A DNA stretch of 64,000 nt from Craspedostauros australis (lineage: Eukaryota > Bacillariophyta > Bacillariophyceae > Mastogloiales > Achnanthaceae), in the NCBI GenBank assembly GCA_026770025.1, contig JAMXDE010000050.1, forward strand, positions 1 through 64,000, in the 5' to 3' direction. Numbering within the stretch: the first letter of the stretch is position 1; each line of letters begins with the position of its first letter. Positions 20,948 through 32,400 of the stretch are shown here, one piece after another. A program made the translations under genes and the position numbers. Below the pieces are notes generated by a model. That model ran no database searches. It had not been told where the DNA came from and saw only the letters and a list, made by a program, of their open reading frames with translations.

Positions 20948-20977
20948 TATCGTGACCCCATTTTACATTCTCTGCAG
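20948..20977 (-). repeat. Right target TA plus palindrome arm around element 1
   Basis: TA followed by a 28-nt arm from TCGTGA to CTGCAG. With the element removed and one TA kept, the two arms form a palindrome of about 57 bp centred on CGATATCG. Confidence 0.85.
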
Positions 20978-20985
20978 CTAGTATA

Positions 20986-21143
20986 TGACCCGTGTGAGTC
21001 AATAGCGGTGCGGTCCAGGCAGGATTCTTTGATTTTGGTCCTTCGATTTAGATGATACTTGGCACACATACACTTTAACATACTTAGATTAATAATCCGA
21101 GATTGTAGCTTCAGAGAGGCCTTAGTTATAAAGTTATGAAGTG
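20986..21143 (+). repeat. Left inverted terminal region of element B
   Basis: The tip TGACCCGTGTGAG...GCGGTGCGGTCCAGGCAG and the inner block GGCCTTAGTTATAAAGTTAT recur inverted at 27,484-27,648; the spacer between them has diverged. Confidence 0.7.
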
Positions 21144-24141
21144 ACGAAGTTGGGCAGGCTACCTCTAATGGAGCCCACGATCTGTCGTGTTGTTTTTCTC
21201 GAGTTTGGGACTATCTCATGACATTTTGGTTTGTTCACGAGTTCGAGAATCTGTTTTTCGTTGGTCGAAGGCAAAACATGATGCCAATTGCCGCACAGAC
21301 GGGCAGACGACAAAATTTGTGGGTGCTCACAACATGATCAACTCGCGGTGTCAACGTGTGAAGCTGTCCCAACTGCTCTTCCCCTGCTCATTCTCGATTC
21401 ATTGCGCACAGGATTATGATGGTGAAGGCGGTACTTCCAATGGACAGGGGGTAATCGAGTATAATAGCTTCTGAAAGAGCGAGGCGACGATGGAGAATGG
21501 GATTGACATCCTCAGTCTCGTGCATTGCTGTGTTGTACTGTGGCGAATGTCCTTGTTCACATGTGGTCGATCTCAGTCGTTCAATTCAACCCTTGTCGAA
21601 GAAATCGTCCCAAATGTTTGAAGGAAATCATTTATGAAGTATTGAAGTACATGTAGTCTTCTGGGTGGCAGTGAGTAGGCTGGAGAAGAAGCAATGGTGG
21701 AACTCCTTTAATCGCCATCAATCCAAAGCGGGAGAGGACATTTTAAATATTGGCTCGCGTAACCCCATTAACGTTAATCGTGTTTCATGGCAACGATATA
21801 CGCAATTTCGTCTACTGAGAAATGTGAACGTTTGAAATTCAAATTTGAAATTATTCGTTGGTACTTGTATTTTATCATTGACATTTGTCAAACGTCATCA
21901 TCAATATTCCTTGTCCAATCACTTCGTCTCACCATCATGACGTGTGTATGCGGGTGCACGGACAGACAGTAGCTGGTTTTCGCAAGGCCTCCAAACGCAA
22001 CAAATTCAACGCATGGTTTGGTGGGAGGCGTTGGGTGGACCAACAGATTCGTCCCACCGACACCGTCAACAACAGAAACTGAACAACAACGCAATTGCAT
22101 CCAGCACAGCAAGTCAACCAGGGCCACAGGTCAACCTTATCATTAACAACGACTCCATTGTGGCCGTCGAAGATATGCTCAGTGTGTGCTGAGCAGAATG
22201 ACACTGCGTAGTTCAGTATCGACAGCATCGTCGACGACCATGAGACACCACCATCTCATGAACACACCAGCGGAGAAATCTACCAAGCTGCTCCACCATC
22301 GCCTACCGCAGCATCGTCAACGGATGCAGCAACCATCGTCAACACTCTGTACCGACACACAAGGAATACAAGTATGGTTGAAGGGCAATGGTGGATCTGG
22401 AGCTGCATCTCCTTGTGCTCCCACTGCAGGCCAAATTATCATCCTACATGATGTCAATGGGCAAAGGGCAGTGAAGAGCAGTCGGCAATGCACAACGAGC
22501 TGCAAATGCCATGCATCAGGGCAACAACAACCTCAACAACACTGACATCACAGCGGCAAGGGCAATGCTCAGTGAGTTGGTGCATTCAGAGCATTGTGGA
22601 TGGCTGAGCATTGAGCCTGTGGAATGAACATCACAGTAGTCTTCAGAAGTTGTATATTCGGCTGATGGTCAATAGCAGAGCATCTGGCTAGAAGCAACTG
22701 ATGGGCAGAGAGCACAGCATACAGTACATATCATCAGTGTATGTTGCAACAAACGGAGAGTACCGCATCCTGTCAAAAGCATGAAAGGCAACATCCGGCA
22801 AACACCAACACACATACTAATCACTGGCACCACACAGAATGCAGAGCGCAGACTGCTTCCTGAAGCAACCAACTGATGAGAAGACTGCATTCAGCAAGAT
22901 CCGGGAATATTGTTCTTGATCAACAAGTAGTAGGCAGTTTCCAGAAGAAGCAAAAGGGCTTCCAACCACAGCCAATGAATTCATACACGGCTCAATATCA
23001 AGAAGAGTATCTAGCTTCAACCAGGTACTAGTGGGTTAGTAGTGAGCACCACCACATGACATTTGGCAACCAGTAGTGAAGCAATGAAGCACATTCAGAA
23101 CGAGGAGCATCCAACCACAACCAAATTCACGGAGAAGATCCAACAGGAAGCAACCAGCAGCAAAAAAGGATCAAGCATCGAATATACTGCAAAGTGATTG
23201 GCAACAATCAAGAAACTACAAATCCCCAACACCAGAGTACCCAACAGAGAGCATCGTACATGAAGCAAAGTATCTCAAAACGATCAACAGATCACTGCAT
23301 CATTTGGCAGAGAGCAGAGCCCACAGGTCACAGTTGCAGAGCCTGCAGAGCACGCAGGGTACATAACAGAGAACACCCGACTGAGTTCTGTTGGCTGCAA
23401 CCAACGAATCAGCAGAGTATTTGGCAACAATCACTTGTTCCGGTTTGATTTGTCATCACCTACATCAATGCCACTCATTGATCATTGATCATTGTGCTCT
23501 AATTGATGTTGCTCCTCTGGCATCCCATGGAATGCTGTCTGATGCGGATGCGCACCCACACACACTACAGATTCTGCGTGGCTCAAATGTCAAACAGCAT
23601 GAGCATCGTACGATCAACAATTCCATCCACAAAATCCATTACAAACTGTTGCCGCTCGCCGCTCCCGAACGCACAAACAAACCAACACAAACGAACACAA
23701 ATGAATGGGCAGACAAGTGATCACTCCGCACAACAAACAAAATCCACAATTCAGCAGCGCAAATCAACCAACAGACAAACGACCAAATCCACGAATGGCA
23801 GAACACACAGAATGGACAAACTGCTGCACCAATAGATGCCAACCAAACATACGATACCGCTCTTCACACCCAAAGATTTTTTGGAGCAATGGTCAACTAC
23901 TGTGCTCATCGGCCAGTCCCCCACAGCCGTCAATGCCATCAATGCCATCAACAACCAACCAAACCCTCCTGCATGTCCAGCAAGAAATGGTGGAATGCAT
24001 GGTACCATCAATGCGTCGAAGCCATCATGTCATACCAAAGGATGTCCACTGTGGCTAAATCACAAAGATCATCTGTGCCTGCGTTGTCCTTGAGAGTTTG
24101 TACCATTCCTTCCATGCCACTGCCACTGTCGCACACATGAA
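21144..24141. other. No gene recognised (left interior of element B)
   Basis: Mostly C/A-rich, G-poor sequence on the plus strand (especially 22,000-24,000) with many short CAGCA/CAACA motifs and stop codons in all frames. No protein family seen. Confidence 0.5.
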
Positions 24142-25173
24142 AGGATTATCTGAGAACATGATCGTGGGATGCGTGGAGTGCGCAGGGTACCTCCTCGAGG
24201 AGCTCTGCAATGGCCATGCCGACAAGCAGTTAATGAAGAATGTTGCCGAGGACCCAGGCGTCCTCGTCTGCGTCATCAGGTTGACTTGCGCCAACCTGGA
24301 TGCAGTTCTTGTCTTCTCATCCATCCAATCGTGGAGGTCATGCACTTCCAGTACATGCGCTGGCTTGGAGGTAAGTGTTGACGCACAACAGCAGTTGCAG
24401 CAACCCATCACCATCACCGTAGCAATTGCCCATCGTGCGTTTGTGTGCTGCACTTCAAACACTTGCACACCAACACAATCACACCCATTCTCTCCTTTTC
24501 CTTTTCTTGTCATCCATACTTTTCATCCACTCCACATCATCCTGATGGGACCAAGTGCAATGCAATACACAATTGCAGGGCTTCCAGACAACCTCCAGTT
24601 CCTTGTCACCACAGCCATGCAGCACACAACACACCGCACTCTTCACGCAGCACACAGTACACAGGCCTACTCGCAAGAACTACTTCACCTCAATCAACAC
24701 CAACTTCTGTCCATATGCTGGCATCAACCCAACTGTCACTACAATCATGCGCAAGCCAGGCGTTGATACCACCATGAACCTCATCGAGTTCGCCCACTTT
24801 GTGGGAGCATCCTTTCAGAACATGGAAGAGCCACCAGATGCAGCATTCCACATGCTGAGAGCAGAATGAAGTGAGCCACTCCCAAGTGCAAAGAGAATCA
24901 GCAGAAGAAGATGGCCATCGCTGCCTTCTCCTTCCCATCCTGCAAGATCAATGTTGATACTGCCACCTCCTTCAACACCTTCAGTGTGGCCAAGGCTATC
25001 CTGCAACAGCTCAAGAGCAAGGGATGCGATGCCAGTGGTGGCAACAGCATTGACAAAGCCACCAAGGAGGATATGCTGAAGGCCATCCTGAAGGATATCG
25101 TCAACAACATCATCAACACTCTGGAAGCAATGCTCTCCTTTCCAGAGCTCAATTTTCCCACCACAGGGATCCA
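24142..25173 (+). other. Coding-like fragments, possibly a multi-exon or decayed gene
   Basis: Three neighbouring stretches have protein-like composition in changing frames: 24,142-24,372, about 24,663-24,869 (FVGASFQNMEEPPDAAFH) and 24,875-25,173 (a Leu/Ile/Asn-rich stretch with KEDMLKAILKDIVNN). The first ends at GAG|GTAAGT, a good splice donor, and the last at CAG|GCAAGT, a possible GC donor. They may be exons of one gene carried by element B, or remains of one. I recognise no domain. Confidence 0.3.
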
Positions 25174-25309
25174 GGCAAGTACTATTCATGATGATGTTTT
25201 GAATGCAAGCGAGATCACAACTGCCTCCTCTTTACCAATTCCGTCAACACTGCTAGCCTACATCACAGACTCATGGCTTACACGTACCCATCACCCAATT
25301 CTCTGTTGA

Positions 25310-27483
25310 AATTCCCTGTTGTCCCAACAGGAACATGCTTCTGTAACGCTCAGGAGTGATTGATCCTACACTTGCCATGTTGATAGTGAGGGGGATTTTG
25401 TTATTTCTGTCCTCTGTTCTGGTTCAGTCCTGTACGATCAGGAATTTCTGATGTCACACATTTCGACAAGGGTTGTCAGGTTTTGCAGATGAATAACTGC
25501 CCTTTGCTGTGCATGGTAATGTGGCACTTGAGTTGCCCTCTGCTGTTTGCACATGTTTAGACCTCTCCTTTTGAGTTGCAAGCACCAAGTCCCAGAGTTC
25601 AATGTTTGGATGACCAACTGGGGATGAGTACAATGTGAATGACCAAGTTGTCGACTTGCTCATTGCTCAGATCAACGTCCCGGAACTTGGCACTTGTGAA
25701 CTATTGTAGAGCTTGTCAGCGATGCCCCCATCGCCTCTTCCTTGACTTGTTGTGCTGAAGTTTGTTTGGCATCGTTGGCTTCCATTTTTGGGTTGGTGTG
25801 TTGCTGCCATGGGACTGTGCACGGACACCAGAACCAGACCACTATCATTGCAGTTGGCAAAGCTGACACCAATGGGCAAGGATGAGGCTGGTGCTAGTGC
25901 AACAGGCATCAATGAGATGAATCTGGAGGCAGTGGATGGTCACTGCAAGAATAGCAAAGGTGGAGCTGAAGGGGAAGGTCCCAGCATGGGGCCTTGAATC
26001 ACCATGGTCATGGGAGGGAGAAGCTTGTTGGCCATGTTCAAGAATGTATGTGAGTTGGGCACATGAGTTGTCCTGGTCAAGGTGGGGAAAGACAGCCATG
26101 GATACAGTTCTGGCTGCTTCTGTTATCATCCTGGTTTGGATCATAGTCTTGCTGGCTTCTGTATTCTGGACATTCACGCTTTGTTGGTTGCTTGTGGTTG
26201 GCTCCTGAATTTGGTTTTTGGTGTTGATGGGAAGGCTGTCTCTACGCTTGATGGGTGGATTTGTGGGTATGGTGGGTATTGCCCTGAAAGGATTGCTGTT
26301 GGAGTTGCGATGGAGCTGTGATGAATTTTTCTCTGCTGAGAGGGAAGGGAATGGCGTTTTCCAGCCCCTGGACGCCCGGGTGACCACGGGTAACCCCTGA
26401 GTGTAAGTGTTGGTAGGAAGATATATTCAGAGGCCATTCAGATAGTGGTGGGAGAGCAGAGTAGTTTGGGACATCAGCATTTCCTTCAGTTGGTTCTCTC
26501 TTGGGTTTACTCACACTTGAGAGTTCAGAGTGCCCTCCTGAGGGTGTTTGGGCGTTTGGGTGAATGTGTTGATGTTTGTGCTTGCGAGTGTGTGATTTTG
26601 GATGTGGTGATGTGTACGGTCTGCGTCGTTTGTTGACATGAATGATCACAACGTGACTTAGTCAGAGGGGTCGGCAATCGCTTGGACATGCACAAACTAC
26701 ACAGGAACAAGAATCCACGAACAAATCATACTCGTTCCCATTCAGCAGCGCAGGTGAATGTGTGTGCTACGTTTGTACGGCAAGATAACAGTTGGCAAAC
26801 AATCCAGATCTATTCTACATAGAAAATCAAAATCACGCAGAGTAGAATAGTAGGGTGCGAGTCGAGCATGCAGCGCACATGATGTTGTGACGAATGTAGA
26901 AGAGTATGATACGAGATCGCTCAGCAAAAACGTGCGGTGCAAAAAAGGAAGAGTAAGCGAAAATCGAACCGAAGCAAAATCTTGTCGCAATTGTGTTTTC
27001 AGAGTGCCCACAATGCATTGCTGCAACAAAGCATACAAACTTCAAATACCGTCGATTGCATTCGCACCCCAACAACCAGCGTCGCAAACACACACTTCGA
27101 AATGGATTGGCAAACGCACGCTTCTGCGACCAAAAAACACGCGAAAATCAGGTCTGATCTGAACAACGTGGAATGAAGACGTCAATTCGAACGTCTGTCC
27201 AACCACACGCAACTTTGGCGATGTCATGCACCACGGAACATGTGACATCACACCGTACTTAACGAAAACAAGAACGACGTCATCGCAGAACCGACTCCGA
27301 TTAACGTCCGTAACGTTCACATGAGCACACATTCTTGTTCTCTACCAAGCTTCCCACCAAGCAAAACACAAAGAAAGCGAAAATCAGATAGAAATGGGTT
27401 CCACGTGTCGTGACATGATCACCAAAAAGCAACGTCTGTCCGCTTGCACCGTATTTTGCCTCTAAAACAGTAAATTGCCACCC
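25310..27483. other. No gene recognised (right interior of element B)
   Basis: About 2.2 kb without a convincing frame. Several open stretches of 60-180 codons occur on both strands but lack recognisable composition or start context. Confidence 0.5.
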
Positions 27484-27648
27484 TCATAACTTTATAACTA
27501 AGGCCTGGACTCACCATCTAACACCTGAATCATGTTACCATAACAATAAAGTATATAAATGTAGGTTTTGATTTTTATGAGGGGCCGTACAAGCTTGGGC
27601 CAAAATGCATTCTGCCTGGACCGCACCGCTTTTCGCTCACACGGGTCA
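27484..27648 (-). repeat. Right inverted terminal region of element B
   Basis: Inverted counterpart of 20,986-21,143, with the same two conserved blocks in the same order from the tip inward. Confidence 0.7.
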
Positions 27649-27650
27649 TA

Positions 27651-28140
27651 TGAAGTTCTCTCCACACGTCTTAACGAGATTTGAGTTACTTGATCGTGTT
27701 TCTCCGAAGACAAAAGACCCTCCACACACAGCTCACAAAATACATGAACGAGGAGATTCGTTCTTCGTCGACGTCGGAAAGTTGGGTGTGGCTTTCTCGT
27801 GCCAAGATGGCGGAACCGTTGTGGTTTCGTATTAGTCGTAGTAGTCGACATACCGTTTACCGTGCTTTTTGTCGGGTGTCATCCCGGTAATTCGCGTGTT
27901 GCGTTGGCGGAGCCAGAAGAACAGCCATGCCGACACCGAAGATGACAACCAGGACGAGAGCGTCTGCCTCCCGTTTGGCTACGGAGATGCGTCATGACCT
28001 TCCCATTCCACACAGCAGAGATTCGACAGAGGGGGGCTCCACAGCATTAGCGGCAGTCTCCGCAACGACGACGGCAACGATCACAATCGCAACCATTTTC
28101 GACGCACGCAGACCGAAACACCGTGAGGACATTGTGCACA
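27651..28140. other. Upstream region of the transporter gene
   Basis: About 490 bp between the end of element B and the transporter start. It should hold the promoter and 5' UTR. An ATG at 27,927 opens a different frame that overlaps the transporter start and could act as an upstream open frame; no core promoter motif is clear. Confidence 0.4.
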
Positions 28141-29430
28141 ATGAACGCCACAAACGAAACGATGCTCTTCAGGCCGTCGTGGCTGTCCGTGGAGTCCTGG
28201 GGCCTCCTTCTCCTTGTCATTTGCGAGCTGTTGCACGCAGTGATGGGTGTCTTTCTCAAGCTCTGTTCCAGCAGCGGGATTCCGTCCACGGAGCTGGTCC
28301 TTGTACGGTCGCTGGTCGAGACGGTCTTCATCTTGACATTCCTCTGCACCACGAAGCCAAAGTCGGTTGCGCATGGCGGCGCTCACTACGAGTACGTCTC
28401 CAACCACAATGCTCAGTTGAGGAGGCAGGCGGAAGGCGACGGCGAAACTGGAATGCCTGAGAGCATGGAATCTTCCACGACCACAGCTCTACTTCCGCAG
28501 CGTCCACTCCTCTTCACGCCGTTCGGAGGCACACGCAAGGTCCAGAAGATCGTCGTCATCCGTGGCATCGTCGGGGGCATCACCTTCATCATGTACTTCG
28601 CCACGCTGAAGCTCCTTCCGCTGGGAGACGCCATTACGCTGCTGAGTCTCAGCCCCACCTTCACGATCTTCCTGGCAGCCATGTTTCTTGGAGAACCCAT
28701 CTTTCCTTCTCATTGTGTGGCAACGGTCGTCAGTCTCGCAGGCGCCATCTGCATCGCTCGTCCGTCCATCATCTTCGGCGTCGACGAAGGCAACTCATGG
28801 ATTGCTGACTCTCCCTACTACTGGGTTGGTTACATCACCGCCATCTTGGGCAGCATATGCGGCGCTGGAGCCATGGCGTTGATGCGCGGCGCCGGAACGA
28901 TGGGCGTGCACACATTGCAATTGGTGTGGTCCTTTCTCGTCTTCAGCTTCATTATCGCGATCGTCTTCGGGCACATGGAGTGGGTGGAACGCATCGACGG
29001 AGTCTGGTCCATGCACCGGGATCCCAAGATCTTGATGTACCTCGCAGCCATGGGGTTGACCGGCACCGCGGGCCATGTCATGTTGAACTTTGCCGCGCGA
29101 CTGGCACCGGCGGGAATGGGCAGCATCGTGCGCAGCTCCAACATCGTGTGGGCCTACCTCTTTGAAGTCGTCGTCTTTCATGAAGTTCCGCAACTGACCA
29201 CGTGGGTGGGTGTGTTCTTGATCTTTACCTCTTTGGCGATCATCGCGGTTCAGAAATTGCGGGATGATCGGGAGAATCGGGAGGTGGCGGTGGTTCATGA
29301 AGGATGCAGTTTAATCAGCAATGGCAGTTCTGACATTGATGGTGTGGGCGATGATGAAACGGGGCGTCGAGGCGAGAATGAAGCAACGCCATTGATGCTC
29401 CAAGCAACTGAAAATGGCACCACATCGTAG
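28141..29430 (+). CDS. EamA/DMT-family membrane transporter
   Basis: 429 residues from the ATG at 28,141 (MNATNETMLF) to TAG. It is a multi-pass carrier of the drug/metabolite transporter superfamily, resembling eukaryotic SLC35G-like members. About ten hydrophobic segments form two EamA repeats: the first from about residue 18 to 215, with the family-typical LLPLGDAITLLSLSPTFTIF and FLGEP near 160-190, and the second from about 222 to 385, ending with VVFHEVPQLTTWVGVFLI. A hydrophilic loop between the second and third segments (about 75-125) and an acidic C-terminal tail face the same side. Substrate cannot be read from sequence. Start chosen because upstream codons in this frame contain no other ATG. 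The next gene follows on the same strand within about 60 bp. Confidence 0.85.
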   Translation: MNATNETMLFRPSWLSVESWGLLLLVICELLHAVMGVFLKLCSSSGIPSTELVLVRSLVETVFILTFLCTTKPKSVAHGGAHYEYVSNHNAQLRRQAEGDGETGMPESMESSTTTALLPQRPLLFTPFGGTRKVQKIVVIRGIVGGITFIMYFATLKLLPLGDAITLLSLSPTFTIFLAAMFLGEPIFPSHCVATVVSLAGAICIARPSIIFGVDEGNSWIADSPYYWVGYITAILGSICGAGAMALMRGAGTMGVHTLQLVWSFLVFSFIIAIVFGHMEWVERIDGVWSMHRDPKILMYLAAMGLTGTAGHVMLNFAARLAPAGMGSIVRSSNIVWAYLFEVVVFHEVPQLTTWVGVFLIFTSLAIIAVQKLRDDRENREVAVVHEGCSLISNGSSDIDGVGDDETGRRGENEATPLMLQATENGTTS

Positions 29431-29490
29431 TCGTCGTTCGTGGAAATAGATCCAAAAGTCAATTGGTGTTGCTGCTGCTCTCTCGTTTTA

Positions 29491-32400
29491 ATGATCTGCG
29501 GTGTTGCACGAACTATCTATCGTGTACATAGTCGTAAGAGGAGGTTGTTCAATCATGATGCACATGAATCATCCAAGCATGGCACTTTGAACATGAGCGC
29601 ACCCACCATGCCCGCATTTCCGGATTGCGGACAGACGCGATTTTGGCGCCAAGAAATCAGATCTGCCTCCACTCTCGCACATCACAAACCCATCACAAAC
29701 CCATCACAATCCCATCACAGAGAATCAATCGATGAGCAAGAGCACGCCACTGCATGGCTCGTACCACAGGCTATGGCTGATGGTTGCACGCGATCTCTTC
29801 TTTGGAATCGATCCACATCAGCCTGCTTCAGACATCCTGCGTTCATCATTGCGTTTGCGATGCTGTGGATGGATTCCATTGCCGCATTGACCATGAATTG
29901 CCAGACATCATCATCATCTGCTCGCACGATGGCATGTGACGAATCCATCGGTTGGCTTCGCAAGCCAGCGATTGTGTGGCAGAAAGCATCCACAGGAGAC
30001 TTGTCCAGTTCAGAAGACGAAGCATTGCCTTGCTACTGGAGAGACCTGGCCTTTCTGACGACCCCGCTTCACAATGGGACAGATGCAGCAGAATCGGTGG
30101 ATGGGATGGCGATGTCAACGCCGATGCAAAACCATCAACGTACGAGTGTTGCGATCACGTACCAGACGTTGATCTATGCGACGGCGCATCTCGCCATTCA
30201 ATTGAGACAGGAGATCCGCCAATGCGCGCCGCTTCCATCATTCGACGAGAACATTCCATCCATCGGTTTGCCCATCGCCGTTGCCATACCGGAAGGTCCG
30301 CTCCTGCCCCTCGTCATCCTCGCGGTGCATTGTCTCAATCATCCCTTCCGACTTGGGCAACGCGATGGCGCAGCGTACCACGGGCACGCGGTCATGATTC
30401 CGATCGAGCCCAGCCAAGACGCGAAACAGAGGATCGCGCATATGATGGAGGATTCGAGGCCGTTGCTGGTGCTGTCCACGTCGCAAGGCGGTGCCGACTA
30501 TCAGATTCTCCAATCTACTGTTGATCGTGACGCTGGAAACAGCAATGGCAACGCAGCTGCCGAAGGGCGGATCAAATCAACTTCATCGGCACGTTACATG
30601 CCCGCCGAAAAATCACACCTCGTTGACTTGCACCAGCTATGCCAGAGTATACCGTCGATCAATTCAGACATGGAGCATCAGATCAATGATGTCTTTCGAG
30701 TTGATTCGGACTCCAACAAGAAAGGCAAGGCACGCGGCGATCAGATTTCTCTGAAGCTGGCGATCAACTTCCTTGCTGATACATGGGATGGTCCAGATCG
30801 AATGGACAGCAGCAGTGCGTCCACTATCTCGGCAGAAACGCATACGATACCGAACGACATCGCGTCTCACAATCGGCTTTCGCATATGGTCTACACGTCC
30901 GGCACGACAGGATGGCCGAAGGGTTGCATGTCCTCCATCCAGTCGTTGGACAACTACCTGCGTGCCAAGAACGAAGCGCATTCTGTCACATCCGAATCTA
31001 CAGTTCTGCTGGCAAGCGCGCTGTCCTTCGATCCATGCATGTCCGATGTGTTGGCCACCTTCCTATGCCAAGCAACGCTGGCCATCGCGCCACGGTCAAG
31101 GCTCGTCAGTCGCCTCTCACAGATCCTTCGGCAGCTGCACGTCACGCACTTGCTGTGCACGCCGACGTTGTTTCGTTTGGTCCAGGAGCCGCCCGTTGCG
31201 TTTCCGCAATTGCGGACGTTGGCGTTGGGCGGCGAACCCATTCCGGCATCTATCCGGCGTGTTTGGGGAGCGGGCGCAATGGCAACGAGCAAGACGGAAT
31301 GTAAGCTGTTTGCCACGTACGGTGTGACGGAAGCATGCGTATATCAAACCATGGGAGAAGTTTGCCATTCGCCATCATTGCCAGCGTCGCCATCGTGTTT
31401 GTCTCACGCTCAAGCCGTCACGAGCAATCAAGCGAAGGCTGCAACGCGGGCCACCGGAAAAGGGTTCGTTGGACTGCCGTTCCCAGGCATGCAAGTGCAG
31501 ATCTGTGTGGAAACAATTCAAGACAGAATCGTTGCCGTTGCGCAAGATGATGGTGGCGTTGCCAACGGCCCTGATAGATTCGGGGAGATTGTGCTTTCTG
31601 GCAACCAACTGGATGAATTCTCTGGATACTGGAATCGCGATGACTTGCATCACAAATTCATTTGCGAGACTCAATCTGCTGCAACGCGGTGCTTCTACCG
31701 AACAGGCGACAGGGGATACATCGACCACGATGGCAGCATCCATGTGATGGGGCGAATCCAAGGCGAGGAAGGCATGATCAAGCATAATGGTGTTCGGATC
31801 GAGCTAAACGAGATCGCTGCGGCCATGGAGGAGTGGCCAGGCACGTCATCAAGCATCGCCCAAGGCTGCGTCGTCGTGGCGCGTACGGTTCCATTGCATC
31901 AAGGGTCCGAACAGAGCGGCGTTTCCCAGGACGATGGAGATGGCGCCATTGGTAGTGACGACGATACGAAGACAGAAATTCATGCCTACGTCGTGCTCAC
32001 GGATTCCTGTCTCCGTAGCATGGGGGTTCGATTCGATTCATCAAGGAAGCAGCCGCCGGCCTATCTCATCAGTCCCAGCCCCCTCTGGACACTACTTCGC
32101 GCGGCATGCCTGTCCAGGATCAAATTGGCATGTGTGCCGTCGAGCTTCGTGCTGATCTCCCAAATACCACTGTCACCAACGGGCAAGAGAGACAACGGGC
32201 AGTTACCTCGGTTGCAGGACTGTCTCAAGTTTAACTTTGCCAAGCAAGCCAACAGCGGTATCGGAAACGATACTTGCGACGACGACGAGAACAGTGGTGA
32301 CGATGAAGGGAATACGCCACTGGCAGAATACGGCAACACGGGAAGGCTCGTTGCCGAACAAATCATCGAGTGTCTGAATCTGCAACAGTGCCAACAATCC

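Larger units (their letters stand above)
20986..27648. mobile_element. Region bounded by inverted termini and TA dinucleotides (putative DNA transposon, element B)
   Basis: The left end (TGACCCGTGTGAG, from 20,986) and the right end (its inverse, ending 27,648) are each flanked by TA (20,984-20,985 and 27,649-27,650). The inverted similarity covers about 36 bp at the tips and a second block of about 22 bp further in (near 21,120-21,142 and 27,486-27,508). The 6.66 kb interior holds no intact transposase. It starts 8 bp after the palindrome of element 1. It could be a large non-autonomous TIR element or an old element whose gene has decayed. Confidence 0.6.

Noticed and set aside
27927..28460. 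Separate gene starting at 27,927
   Set aside because: It overlaps the transporter in another frame with low-complexity Thr/Ala/Arg composition; at most an upstream open frame.
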